Assembly: GCA_900553145.1 (NCBI GenBank)
Contig: USCL01000027.1
Coordinates: 1 to 21,535 of the forward strand
Origin: an uncultured Desulfovibrio sp.
GTDB lineage: Bacteria > Desulfobacterota > Desulfovibrionia > Desulfovibrionales > Desulfovibrionaceae
Direction: 5' to 3'
Length of the DNA stretch: 21,535 nt
In this document: positions 13,772 through 20,503 of the stretch, piece by piece
Position numbering within the stretch: the first letter of the stretch is position 1
Layout: every line of letters starts with the position of its first letter
Made by a program: the position numbers and the translations under genes
Notes under the pieces: generated by a model
Database searches by the model: none
The model's input: only the letters and a program-made list of their open reading frames with translations
Told to the model about the DNA's origin: nothing

Positions 13772-15364
13772 ATGCAGAAAATCCTCCGCATCGATCCCAA
13801 AGATAACCTGATTGTCGCCCTGCGCGATCTGGCGAAGGGCGATATCGTCGAGAACGGCGGCCAGCGGATTCAGCTGGCCACGGATGTTCCCGCCAAGCAT
13901 AAATTCACGCGGGAGCCCGTCCCCGTGGGGGGCGTGGTTACCTTGTACGGCGTCCCGGTGGGCAAGGCCGTCGCGCCGCTTCAGTCCGGCGAGCGCATCA
14001 CTGTGGACAATGTGGTCCACTACGCGGCGGAAGTCGATCTGAGCGACGCCGTCCCGTACATGTGGAAGGCCCCGGACGTTTCCCGCTGGGCAAACCGCAC
14101 GTTCGACGGCGTGATCCGTCCTGACGGGCGCGTGGGTACCGCCAACTATTGGCTCATCATCCCGCTGGTTTTCTGTGAAAACCGCAACGCGCTGAAGCTG
14201 CGCGACGCGCTGGAGCGGACGTTCGGGTATGCCGGGGACCATCTGGCGGACTTTGCGCGGTCGCTGGTGGGCGGCACGGGCTGTACGCTTGCGCCCCGGC
14301 CCTTCCCGCACATCGACGGCATCCGGGCCATTACCCACAACGGCGGGTGCGGCGGCACCGCGCAGGACGCATGGACCCTGTGCCGCATGCTGGCCGCCTA
14401 TGCCGATCATCCCAACGTGGCGGGGCTCACCGTGTTCAGCCTCGGCTGCGAAAAAGCGCAAATCGGGCTGTTTCAGGAGGCGTTGCGGGAACGGAACCTC
14501 GGCTTCGACAAGCCCTGCATCTTCCTGCGGCAACAGGACTGGTCCAGCGAGGTCAAAATGATGGAAGAGGCCGTCCGCAAAACGCTGGCGCATTTCAAGA
14601 ACGCCGATCTGGTCGAGCGCCGCCCCGTGCCGCTCTCGATGCTCAAGCTCGGGGTGAAGTGCGGCGGTTCGGACGGTTTTTCCGGCATTTCGGCGAACCC
14701 GGTCATCGGGGAGGTATCGGATCGGGTGGTGACGCTCGGCGGCGCGTCCGCGCTGGCGGAGTTCCCCGAACTGTGCGGCGTGGAAGCCAATATGATCTCC
14801 CGCTGCATCCGCAAGGAGGACAAGGCGCGCTTCCTCGAACTGATGCGCCGCTATGAAGCCGCCGCCAACGCCTGCGGGGCGTCCATTTCCGACAACCCCA
14901 GCCCCGGCAACATCCATGACGGCCTGATCACCGACGCCATCAAGTCGGCGGGCGCGGCGAAGAAGGGCGGCAAGGCTCCGATCAGCGCCGTGCTCGATTA
15001 CGCGGAACCCATGCCGGACGCCGGGCTGTCCCTTGTCTGTACGCCGGGCAACGATGTGGAGGCCGTCACCGGGCTGGTGGCCGCCGGCGTGAACGTGGTG
15101 CTGTTCTCCACCGGGCTGGGGACGCCCACGGGAAACCCCATCGTGCCCGTGATCAAAGTGGCGACCAATACGGCGGTGGCGGAACGGCTCAGCGATCTGA
15201 TCGATTTCGACTGCGGCCCGATCATCGACGGGGAACCCATTGCGGCGGAGGCCGACAGGCTGCTCGAAAAGGTGATCGACACCGCCAGCGGGCGTTATTC
15301 CACCAAGGCCGACCGGCTCGGCCAGCACGACTTCCTGTTCTGGAAGCGCGAGGTGTCCCTGTAG
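13772..15364 (+). CDS. UxaA/GarD-family sugar-acid dehydratase, candidate L-fuconate dehydratase
   Basis: A 530-residue, full-length two-domain enzyme. An N-terminal SAF domain spans about residues 1-80 (IDPKDNLIVALRDLAKGDIV, HKFTREPVPVGGVVTLYG). The catalytic domain has GRVGTANYWLIIP, HNGGCGGTAQDAW, LKLGVKCGGSDGFSGISANP, AEFPELCGVEA, DNPSPGNIHDGL and the C-terminal NVVLFSTGLGTPTGNPIVPVIKV, all typical of altronate/galactarate dehydratases (iron-dependent, cytoplasmic). ATG at 13772 follows AAAGGA. Uxa-pathway partners (UxaB, UxaC) are absent. The downstream lactonase, dehydrogenase, FucP-type permease and aldolase instead point to dehydration of L-fuconate to 2-keto-3-deoxy-L-fuconate, as proposed for the UxaA-like genes of the Campylobacter jejuni fucose island. 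The substrate is inference; the family is certain. Confidence 0.9.
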   Translation: MQKILRIDPKDNLIVALRDLAKGDIVENGGQRIQLATDVPAKHKFTREPVPVGGVVTLYGVPVGKAVAPLQSGERITVDNVVHYAAEVDLSDAVPYMWKAPDVSRWANRTFDGVIRPDGRVGTANYWLIIPLVFCENRNALKLRDALERTFGYAGDHLADFARSLVGGTGCTLAPRPFPHIDGIRAITHNGGCGGTAQDAWTLCRMLAAYADHPNVAGLTVFSLGCEKAQIGLFQEALRERNLGFDKPCIFLRQQDWSSEVKMMEEAVRKTLAHFKNADLVERRPVPLSMLKLGVKCGGSDGFSGISANPVIGEVSDRVVTLGGASALAEFPELCGVEANMISRCIRKEDKARFLELMRRYEAAANACGASISDNPSPGNIHDGLITDAIKSAGAAKKGGKAPISAVLDYAEPMPDAGLSLVCTPGNDVEAVTGLVAAGVNVVLFSTGLGTPTGNPIVPVIKVATNTAVAERLSDLIDFDCGPIIDGEPIAAEADRLLEKVIDTASGRYSTKADRLGQHDFLFWKREVSL

Positions 15365-15415
15365 CGGGCGGAAAAGGCGGCCTTCCGGAGGGCGGAATCT
15401 CCGCACGGGTGCCCC

Positions 15416-15431
15416 CCTTTCTTCAGAAAGG
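15416..15431. repeat. Small hairpin of the CTTTC/GAAAG family
   Basis: CCTTTC-TTCA-GAAAGG in the 185-base gap between the dehydratase and lactonase genes, flanked by a C-run and TTCTCCCC. It is followed by TCCTCTTTGAGGCCC...GTTGGCGAGG (15441-15470), a loose match to the second motif of the dispersed palindromes. It may partly separate transcription of the first cluster gene from the rest. Confidence 0.4.
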
Positions 15432-15549
15432 TTCTCCCCGTCCTCTTTGAGGCCCTTGCCGTTGGCGAGGATTGGCCGCCGCATGGGACGGTGCCCGGTG
15501 GAAGCCCAAGCAAGGCCGCTTCGTTGGGTGCCCGTAAAGGAGGAAGACG

Positions 15550-16401
15550 ATGGATACGGTATGGCGCGTGGACGCGCATCAGCATTTCTGGCGGTACGAT
15601 CCGGCTGAATACGGCTGGATCGGCGACGGCATGGCCGTTCTGAAACGGGATTTCCTGCCCGCCGAGCTGCGGTTTGAACTGGATGCCCGGCACATGGGCG
15701 GCTCGGTGGCGGTTCAGGCGCGGGCCTCGGAAGCGGAAACGGATTTCCTGCTCGGGCTGGCTGCGGCGAATCCGTGGATTCTGGCGGTCGTCGGCTGGAT
15801 CGATCTGCGGGCCGGGGATCTGGAAGCCCGGCTTGAGGCGCGGGCGTCGTCCGCCGTGCTCAAGGGGTATCGCCATCAGGTGCAGGACGAGCCGTCGCCT
15901 TCGGATTTTCTGGAGGATGCCCGGTTCAACCGGGGCGTGGAAATCCTCCAGCGGGCGGGAAAGGTCTATGAGATTTTGATCCATTCCAAAGACCTGCCCG
16001 CCGCCGTTGCGTTCTGCGGGCGGCACGATCTGGGGCCGCTCGTGCTGGATCATCTCGGCAAGCCGGACGTCCTGCATGAAAGCGCGGCGGAGTGGGCCGG
16101 GCGCATCGCCCCGCTGGCGGCGCAGGAGCATGTGAGCTGCAAGCTGTCCGGGCTGATCACCGAAGCCCGCTGGCACGGCTGGGAAGAGCGGGATCTGCTC
16201 CCGTATCTCGACGCGGCGCTGGAATGTTTCGGGCCCGGCCGGCTGCTGTTCGGTTCGGACTGGCCCGTCTGCCTGCTTTCCGGGACATACGATCAGGTGT
16301 GCGGGCTGGCCGGGAAGGCCACGGCGTCCCTCTCCGAAACCGAGCGGGGTGCGGTATGGGGCGGAAACGCCCTCCGCGTGTACGGCATCGGCAATCTCTA
16401 A
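15550..16401 (+). CDS. Amidohydrolase-superfamily lactonase (COG3618), candidate L-fuconolactonase
   Basis: 283 residues, predicted TIM-barrel metal-dependent hydrolase. It opens with VDAHQHFWRYDP (H10, H12 metal site) and has GWIDLRAGDLEARL, KGYRHQVQDEP, a VLDHLGKPDV segment, SCKLSGLITEA and a C-terminal LLFGSDWPVC (D237). This motif order is that of L-fucono-1,5-lactonase and L-rhamnono-1,4-lactonase. ATG at 15550 has AAAGGAGGA upstream. The next gene (dehydrogenase) starts 15 bases after its stop, so they share a transcript. Predicted role: opening the lactone made by that dehydrogenase to L-fuconate. The Campylobacter jejuni counterpart in context is Cj0487. The exact sugar lactone is inferred from the neighbours. 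Confidence 0.88.
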   Translation: MDTVWRVDAHQHFWRYDPAEYGWIGDGMAVLKRDFLPAELRFELDARHMGGSVAVQARASEAETDFLLGLAAANPWILAVVGWIDLRAGDLEARLEARASSAVLKGYRHQVQDEPSPSDFLEDARFNRGVEILQRAGKVYEILIHSKDLPAAVAFCGRHDLGPLVLDHLGKPDVLHESAAEWAGRIAPLAAQEHVSCKLSGLITEARWHGWEERDLLPYLDAALECFGPGRLLFGSDWPVCLLSGTYDQVCGLAGKATASLSETERGAVWGGNALRVYGIGNL

Positions 16402-16416
16402 ACGCAGGAGCGTGTC

Positions 16417-17199
16417 ATGGACTTGCGGATAAAGGATAAAGTGTATCTCGTGACCGGCGGCGGTTCCGGCATCGGCGGCGGCATTTCCATTGCGCTGGCC
16501 CGCGAGGGCGCGATCCCGGTGATTTTGGGGCGCAGCCCGTTGCAGGACATTTTCAGGGCCGAAGTGCGCGCGCTTCAGCCGCGCATGCATTTCGTCCAGC
16601 TCGAATTGACCGACGGGCAGGCCTGCGCGGACGCCGTTCAGGAAGTCGTGTCCATGTACGATCGCATCGACGGGCTGATCAACTGCGCCGGGGGCAACGA
16701 CAACGTGGGCCTTGAAACCGGCGTGGAGGCCTTCCGGGTCTCCCTCGAGCGCAATCTCGTCCATTACTATACGATGGCGCACTACTGCATCGGGGAACTG
16801 AAAAAGAGCAAGGGCACCATCCTCAACGTCAGCTCCAAGACCGCGCTGACGGGGCAGGGCGGGACCAGCGGCTACACCGCCGCCAAGGGGGCCATCTTGT
16901 CCCTGACGCGCGAATGGGCCGCCTCCTACCTCAAGGACGGCATCCGGGTGAACGCCGTCGTCCCCGCCGAGGTCTGGACCCCGCTCTATGAGCGGTGGGT
17001 GAACACGTTCCCCCGTCCGGAGGAAAAGCTGGAAACCATCGTCCGCAACATCCCTCTGGGGCACCGGATGACCACGGTGGAGGAGCTGGCGGATATGGCT
17101 GTGTTCCTGCTTTCGCCGCTGTCGGCGCATACCACGGGCCAGTGGGTCGTGGTGGACGGCGGCTACACGCACCTCGACCGCACGTTGACGGCCCGCTAA
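16417..17199 (+). CDS. fucX: Short-chain dehydrogenase, candidate L-fucose dehydrogenase (FucX-like)
   Basis: 260 residues, classical SDR. The Rossmann motif VTGGGSGIGGGI spans residues 12-23, NCAGG near residue 89, NVSSK carries the catalytic Ser near 140, and YTAAK gives Y153 and K157. NAVVPAEVWTPLYERW follows, in place of the usual PG motif. The C-terminus has HTTGQWVVVDGGYTHLDR. In L-fucose oxidation the enzyme converts L-fucose to L-fuconolactone with NAD(P)+; in Campylobacter jejuni the equivalent FucX (Cj0485) is reported to act on L-fucose and D-arabinose. Here it is preceded by the lactonase and followed after 12 bases by the FucP-type permease. A 2-keto-3-deoxy-L-fuconate dehydrogenase is the main alternative. 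ATG at 16417 has AGGAG upstream. Confidence 0.8.
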   Translation: MDLRIKDKVYLVTGGGSGIGGGISIALAREGAIPVILGRSPLQDIFRAEVRALQPRMHFVQLELTDGQACADAVQEVVSMYDRIDGLINCAGGNDNVGLETGVEAFRVSLERNLVHYYTMAHYCIGELKKSKGTILNVSSKTALTGQGGTSGYTAAKGAILSLTREWAASYLKDGIRVNAVVPAEVWTPLYERWVNTFPRPEEKLETIVRNIPLGHRMTTVEELADMAVFLLSPLSAHTTGQWVVVDGGYTHLDRTLTAR

Positions 17200-17211
17200 G
17201 GGAGGTGCGCC

Positions 17212-18420
17212 GTGAGCCAGATAACCAGTCCGCAATACCGTAAGGCGTTCATCCTCGTCACCACCCTGTTTTTCATGTGGGGCCTGTCCTACGGGCTCAT
17301 CGACGTGCTCAACAAGCATTTTCAGATGACGCTCAACGTGTCCAAGGCCCAGTCCGGGCTCATTCAGGCCGCCTATTTCGGGGCCTATTTCGTCGTGGCG
17401 ATCCCCGCCGGGCTGTTCATGGAATGGAAGGGCTACAAGGCGGGCATCCTGTGCGGCCTGTGCCTCTACGCGATAGGGGCCCTGCTGTTCGTCCCGGCGG
17501 CGGGCGTCGCCAGCTTCGCGTTCTTCCTGTTCGCGCTGTTCGTCATCGCGCTCGGGCTCGGGTGTCTGGAGACGGCGGCCAACTCCTATTCCTCGGCCCT
17601 CGGGTCGGCGGAAACGGCGGAAACCCGCTTGAACCTCTCCCAGTCCTTCAACGGGCTCGGCCAGTTCACCGGGCCGCTGCTCGGGGGGCTGCTGTTCTTC
17701 GGCGGCGACGAGGGGAGCGGCGGGGGCGGGCTTGATGCCGTCAGGATGACGTATGTGGGCATTGCCTGCGTGGTGATCCTGCTGGCGATCCTGTTCGCCA
17801 AGGCCGAGCTGCCCGACCTGCGGAACAATGAGGAGGCGGACGAGGCGGCCCTGATGAAGCATTCCCTGCTGGCGCACAAGGAGTTCGTCGCCGGGGTGGC
17901 GGCGCAGTTCCTGTATGTGGCGGCGCAGGTCGGCATCGGGGCGTTCTTCATCAACCTGTACATCGAGTGCTGGCCCGGCGGCACGGCGCAGCAGGGCGCG
18001 TTCTTCCTGTCCATCGCCATGCTCTGCCTGCTGATAGGCCGTTTCGTGAGCACGGGCATCATGACCAAGATCGCCCCCGCGAAGCTGCTCGCGGCGTACG
18101 GCGTCGCGTGCGTGATCCTGACGGGGGTGGTGTTCGCCGCCGTCGAATACGTATCGGTCATTGCGCTCATTGCGGTGTTTTTCTTCATTTCCATCATGTT
18201 CCCGACCATTTTTGCGATGGGGACCAAAAACCTCGGAACCCGCAAGAAGATCGGCGGCTCCTACATGATCATGGCGATCGTGGGCGGGGCGATCATGCCG
18301 TATTTCATGGGGTTGATCGCGGATTACACGCATACCGCGGCGGCGTTTGTCCTGCCGTTGTGCTGCTTTGTCTGCGTCGTCCTGTACGGTGCGGCATACG
18401 GCCGGCTGGTGAGGGAATAA
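17212..18420 (+). CDS. fucP: FucP-type L-fucose:H+ symporter (major facilitator)
   Basis: 402 residues, about 12 hydrophobic segments, inner membrane. It follows E. coli FucP closely in order: the helix-1 Asp is D31 (GLIDVLNKHFQ), then AQSGLIQAAYFGAYF, AIPAGLFMEWKGYKAGI and the helix-4 GLGCLETAANS with E120. RLNLSQSFNGLGQFTGPLLGG and a late FISIMFPTIFAMGTKNLG segment follow. D31 and E120 correspond to the proton/substrate-coupling acids D46 and E135 of E. coli FucP. The start is GTG at 17212 with a strong GGGAGGTG site. It lies 12 bases after the dehydrogenase, so they are co-transcribed. The central loop holds a Gly-rich stretch (GGDEGSGGGGLD). The sugar is most likely L-fucose, though related FucP-type carriers take other hexoses. 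Confidence 0.88.
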   Translation: MSQITSPQYRKAFILVTTLFFMWGLSYGLIDVLNKHFQMTLNVSKAQSGLIQAAYFGAYFVVAIPAGLFMEWKGYKAGILCGLCLYAIGALLFVPAAGVASFAFFLFALFVIALGLGCLETAANSYSSALGSAETAETRLNLSQSFNGLGQFTGPLLGGLLFFGGDEGSGGGGLDAVRMTYVGIACVVILLAILFAKAELPDLRNNEEADEAALMKHSLLAHKEFVAGVAAQFLYVAAQVGIGAFFINLYIECWPGGTAQQGAFFLSIAMLCLLIGRFVSTGIMTKIAPAKLLAAYGVACVILTGVVFAAVEYVSVIALIAVFFFISIMFPTIFAMGTKNLGTRKKIGGSYMIMAIVGGAIMPYFMGLIADYTHTAAAFVLPLCCFVCVVLYGAAYGRLVRE

Positions 18421-18422
18421 CG

Positions 18423-18440
18423 GGGGGAGGGGGCTCCCCC
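18423..18440 (+). terminator. GC-only hairpin after fucP
   Basis: GGGGGAG (18423-18429), a GGGG loop and CTCCCCC (18434-18440) begin two bases after the fucP stop. No T-run follows, only TTCCCG, so it may protect the 3' end or reduce read-through into the aldolase gene rather than terminate fully. Confidence 0.4.
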
Positions 18441-18448
18441 TTCCCGTT

Positions 18449-18556
18449 CCCAAGGCTTTCGCCTGATGGGGAGCCGCCCGCCTTGCGGGCGGGCCGCGCC
18501 GTCCCATGCATGGGGGGGCGTGCGCGGTTCCTCCCCATCAGCCGAAAGGTTTGGGG
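18449..18556. repeat. 108-base imperfect inverted repeat between fucP and the aldolase gene
   Basis: The left arm (18449-18473, starting CCCAAGGCTTTCGCC and ending TGATGGGGAG) matches the reverse complement of the right arm (18531-18556) at 22 of 25 positions. Between the arms lie CCGCCCGC-CTT-GCGGGCGG (18474-18492), a CCATGCATGG palindrome near 18505 and CCGCGC...GCGCGG pairs, so the whole element can fold into a branched structure. The arms are the same motif found singly at 6596-6621. Confidence 0.6.
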
Positions 18557-18597
18557 ACATGCATCTTCGCGCAACAGTACAGCCAAAGGAGTGGGCA

Positions 18598-19491
18598 ATG
18601 CCGGAAAGCAAGAAAAAATATACGGGGGCGTGGTGCCCCTCGATCACGCCGTTCGACGCGGACGGGAAGCTGGATCTCGCCGCTCTGGAAAAGCATTTCT
18701 CCCGCCTCTCGGAAGCCGGGACGGACGGCATCCTGCTGATGGGCAGCATCGGGGAATTCACGGCCCTGAGCATGGACGAGCGGGTCAGCCTGATCCATGC
18801 GGCGCGGACCATGACCCATCTGCCGCTGATCGCCAACGTGTCCGGCACCTGCATGGAGGACATGACGCGCTTGGCGGACGCGGCCTATTCGGAAGAGTAT
18901 GAGGCGGTCATGGCCTTGCCGCACTACTATTTCGCGCAGACCCCGCGTCAGCTGGAGGCGTATTTCGATACGCTGGGCGCGCGTTTTGAAGGGGAATGGC
19001 TCATCTACAATTTCCCGGCGCGTACGGGATGCGACGTGGACGCCGCCCTGATCGCCACGCTCGCCGCCCGTTATCCCCGGTTCATGGGCGTGAAGGACAC
19101 GGTGGACTGCGCCTCGCACACGCGGGCCATCGTGCGCGCCGTGTCCGAGTCCCGCGAGGATTTTTCGGTGCTGTGCGGGTTCGACGAATACTTCATCCCC
19201 AACCTGATGAACGGCGGGGACGGCGTGCTGTCCGGCCTGAACAACGTGGTCCCCGAATTGTTCACGCAGGCGAAAACGGCGTTCCGTTCGGGCCAGTTCG
19301 CGGAACTGTGCACGGCGCATCGGGAAATCGGGCGGCTTTCATCCATCTATACGATCGGGGATGACTTCGTGGCGACCATCAAGGCCGTCGTCGCCGCCAG
19401 GTTCGGAGGGCTGGAGCCCGTATCCCGGGGGTACGGCGGCGCGCTCGACGATGCGCGGCTCGGCGCGGTGAAACGGCTGTTCGGCCTGTAG
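18598..19491 (+). CDS. DapA-family lyase, candidate 2-keto-3-deoxy-L-fuconate aldolase
   Basis: 297 residues, TIM-barrel class I lyase of the dihydrodipicolinate synthase/N-acetylneuraminate lyase family. It has WCPSITPFDADGKLD, GSIGEFTALSMDER in the GTTGE position, Y137 in IYNFPARTG and the Schiff-base K166 in FMGVKDTVD. The GSIGE variant and the sugar-acid neighbours argue against lysine biosynthesis and for a keto-acid aldolase. In the predicted pathway it cleaves 2-keto-3-deoxy-L-fuconate to pyruvate and L-lactaldehyde; the Campylobacter jejuni counterpart is Cj0481. ATG at 18598 has AAAGGAG upstream; the frame open from 18466 runs through the inverted repeat and is not used. It is 177 bases after fucP on the same strand. 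Confidence 0.87.
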   Translation: MPESKKKYTGAWCPSITPFDADGKLDLAALEKHFSRLSEAGTDGILLMGSIGEFTALSMDERVSLIHAARTMTHLPLIANVSGTCMEDMTRLADAAYSEEYEAVMALPHYYFAQTPRQLEAYFDTLGARFEGEWLIYNFPARTGCDVDAALIATLAARYPRFMGVKDTVDCASHTRAIVRAVSESREDFSVLCGFDEYFIPNLMNGGDGVLSGLNNVVPELFTQAKTAFRSGQFAELCTAHREIGRLSSIYTIGDDFVATIKAVVAARFGGLEPVSRGYGGALDDARLGAVKRLFGL

Positions 19492-19607
19492 GCGGCCTTC
19501 CGTAAGGCTGGCGATGCCGTCCGGCGGAGATCGCCGCGTCCGGTTTGCAGGCGGCCTTGTGCGTCCTGTGGACAACGGGCCGCGCCGAACGTATGTTCAG
19601 GAGCTGT

Positions 19608-19634
19608 GCCCGCGGGGTAAAAGCGGGCCTTTTC
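19608..19634 (+). terminator. Probable terminator of the sugar-acid cluster
   Basis: GCCCGC (19608-19613) and GCGGGC (19623-19628) with a 9-base loop, followed by CTTTTCCC, about 115 bases past the aldolase stop and 26 bases ahead of the next gene. The stem is short but GC-only. Confidence 0.5.
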
Positions 19635-19659
19635 CCTGAATCAGCCTCCGGACAGGATC

Positions 19660-20445
19660 ATGTTTACAGACATCCATACGCACGCGTTTCATCCGAAAAT
19701 CGCCCACCACGCGGTGGAGCACCTCAACGAAGCCTACCAGCTCGACTGCGTGGGCGAAGGGACCATCGCCGATCTGCTGCTGCGGGAGAAGCGTTCGGGC
19801 ATAGGCCGCTGTGTGGTGCTGTGCGCGGCGACCACGCCGGGGCAGGTCGTCCCGGCCAACGACTACGCCGTGACGCTCCAGCGCGGGCATCCCGAGGTAA
19901 TGGCCTTCGGCACGCTCCACCCCGGCTATGATGCATGGGAAAGCCAGTTGGAGCGCCTGAAGGCAGTGGGCATCCGGGGGATCAAGCTCCACCCCGACTT
20001 TCAGCATTTCTGGCTGGACGATCCCCGGCTCCTGCCCATCTTTGAGGCGGCGCAGGACGACTTCGTTTTCCTGTTCCACATCGGGGACAACGTGCCGCCG
20101 GAAAAGAACCCTTCCTGCCCGTACAAGCTGGCGGCCCTGCTGGATCGCTTCCCGCGCCTGCGCTGCATCGCCGGGCATCTCGGCGGGTACCATCAGTGGG
20201 AGCACGCCCTCAAGGCGCTGGTGGGGCGCGACGTGTGGCTGGATACGTCCAGCTCCACCCCGTTCATCCGGCCCGAACTCCTCAAGGCCATCCTCCGCAG
20301 GCACCCGCAGGATCGCATCCTGTTCGGCAGCGATTACCCGCTGTACGATCCGGGCGACGCCATGATGCACCTTCAGGAAAAGGCGGAACTCAGCGACGCC
20401 GACATCGATCGTTATTGCAGCAACGCCGACGCCCTGTTCGGGTAA
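19660..20445 (+). CDS. Amidohydrolase-family (Amidohydro_2-like) metal-dependent hydrolase
   Basis: 261 residues, predicted TIM barrel. Metal-binding residues are suggested by FTDIHTHAF (H6, H8), IKLHPDFQHFW, FHIGD, IAGHLGGYHQWEHAL and the terminal LFGSDYPLYDP aspartate, the typical order of this superfamily. It is not a close relative of the lactonase at 15550: the signature residues around the motifs differ, and it looks more like decarboxylase/TatD-type members. ATG at 19660 has a weak AGGA site. A terminator-like hairpin separates it from the aldolase, so membership in the sugar pathway is open. The substrate is unknown. Confidence 0.82.
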   Translation: MFTDIHTHAFHPKIAHHAVEHLNEAYQLDCVGEGTIADLLLREKRSGIGRCVVLCAATTPGQVVPANDYAVTLQRGHPEVMAFGTLHPGYDAWESQLERLKAVGIRGIKLHPDFQHFWLDDPRLLPIFEAAQDDFVFLFHIGDNVPPEKNPSCPYKLAALLDRFPRLRCIAGHLGGYHQWEHALKALVGRDVWLDTSSSTPFIRPELLKAILRRHPQDRILFGSDYPLYDPGDAMMHLQEKAELSDADIDRYCSNADALFG

Positions 20446-20452
20446 CAGAAAA

Positions 20453-20490
20453 GGGGAAGCGCTTTCCGAAGAAAGGCTTCCCCTCGTTGT
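20453..20490. terminator. Bidirectional terminator between convergent genes
   Basis: GGGGAAGC-G-CTTTC (20453-20466) pairs with GAAAGGCTTCCCC (20471-20483) with one bulged base and a CGAA loop. TCGTTGTTTT follows on the plus strand, and AAAA precedes it, which gives a T-run on the minus strand. It sits between the amidohydrolase and the molybdopterin-binding gene and carries the CTTTC...GAAAG core of the dispersed hairpins. Confidence 0.75.
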
Positions 20491-20503
20491 TTTCTCCGGC
20501 GGA

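Noticed and set aside
13664..15484. 606-residue minus-strand frame opposite the dehydratase
   Set aside because: Shadow of the UxaA-type gene; no recognisable domain.
15295..18507. 1070-residue open frame on the minus strand
   Set aside because: It runs antisense across four genes with clear families and ribosome binding sites; the translated product is low-complexity His/Arg/Gly-rich shadow sequence.
18598..19491. dapA (4-hydroxy-tetrahydrodipicolinate synthase) of lysine biosynthesis
   Set aside because: GSIGE instead of GTTGE and location next to fucose-type genes favour a keto-acid aldolase.
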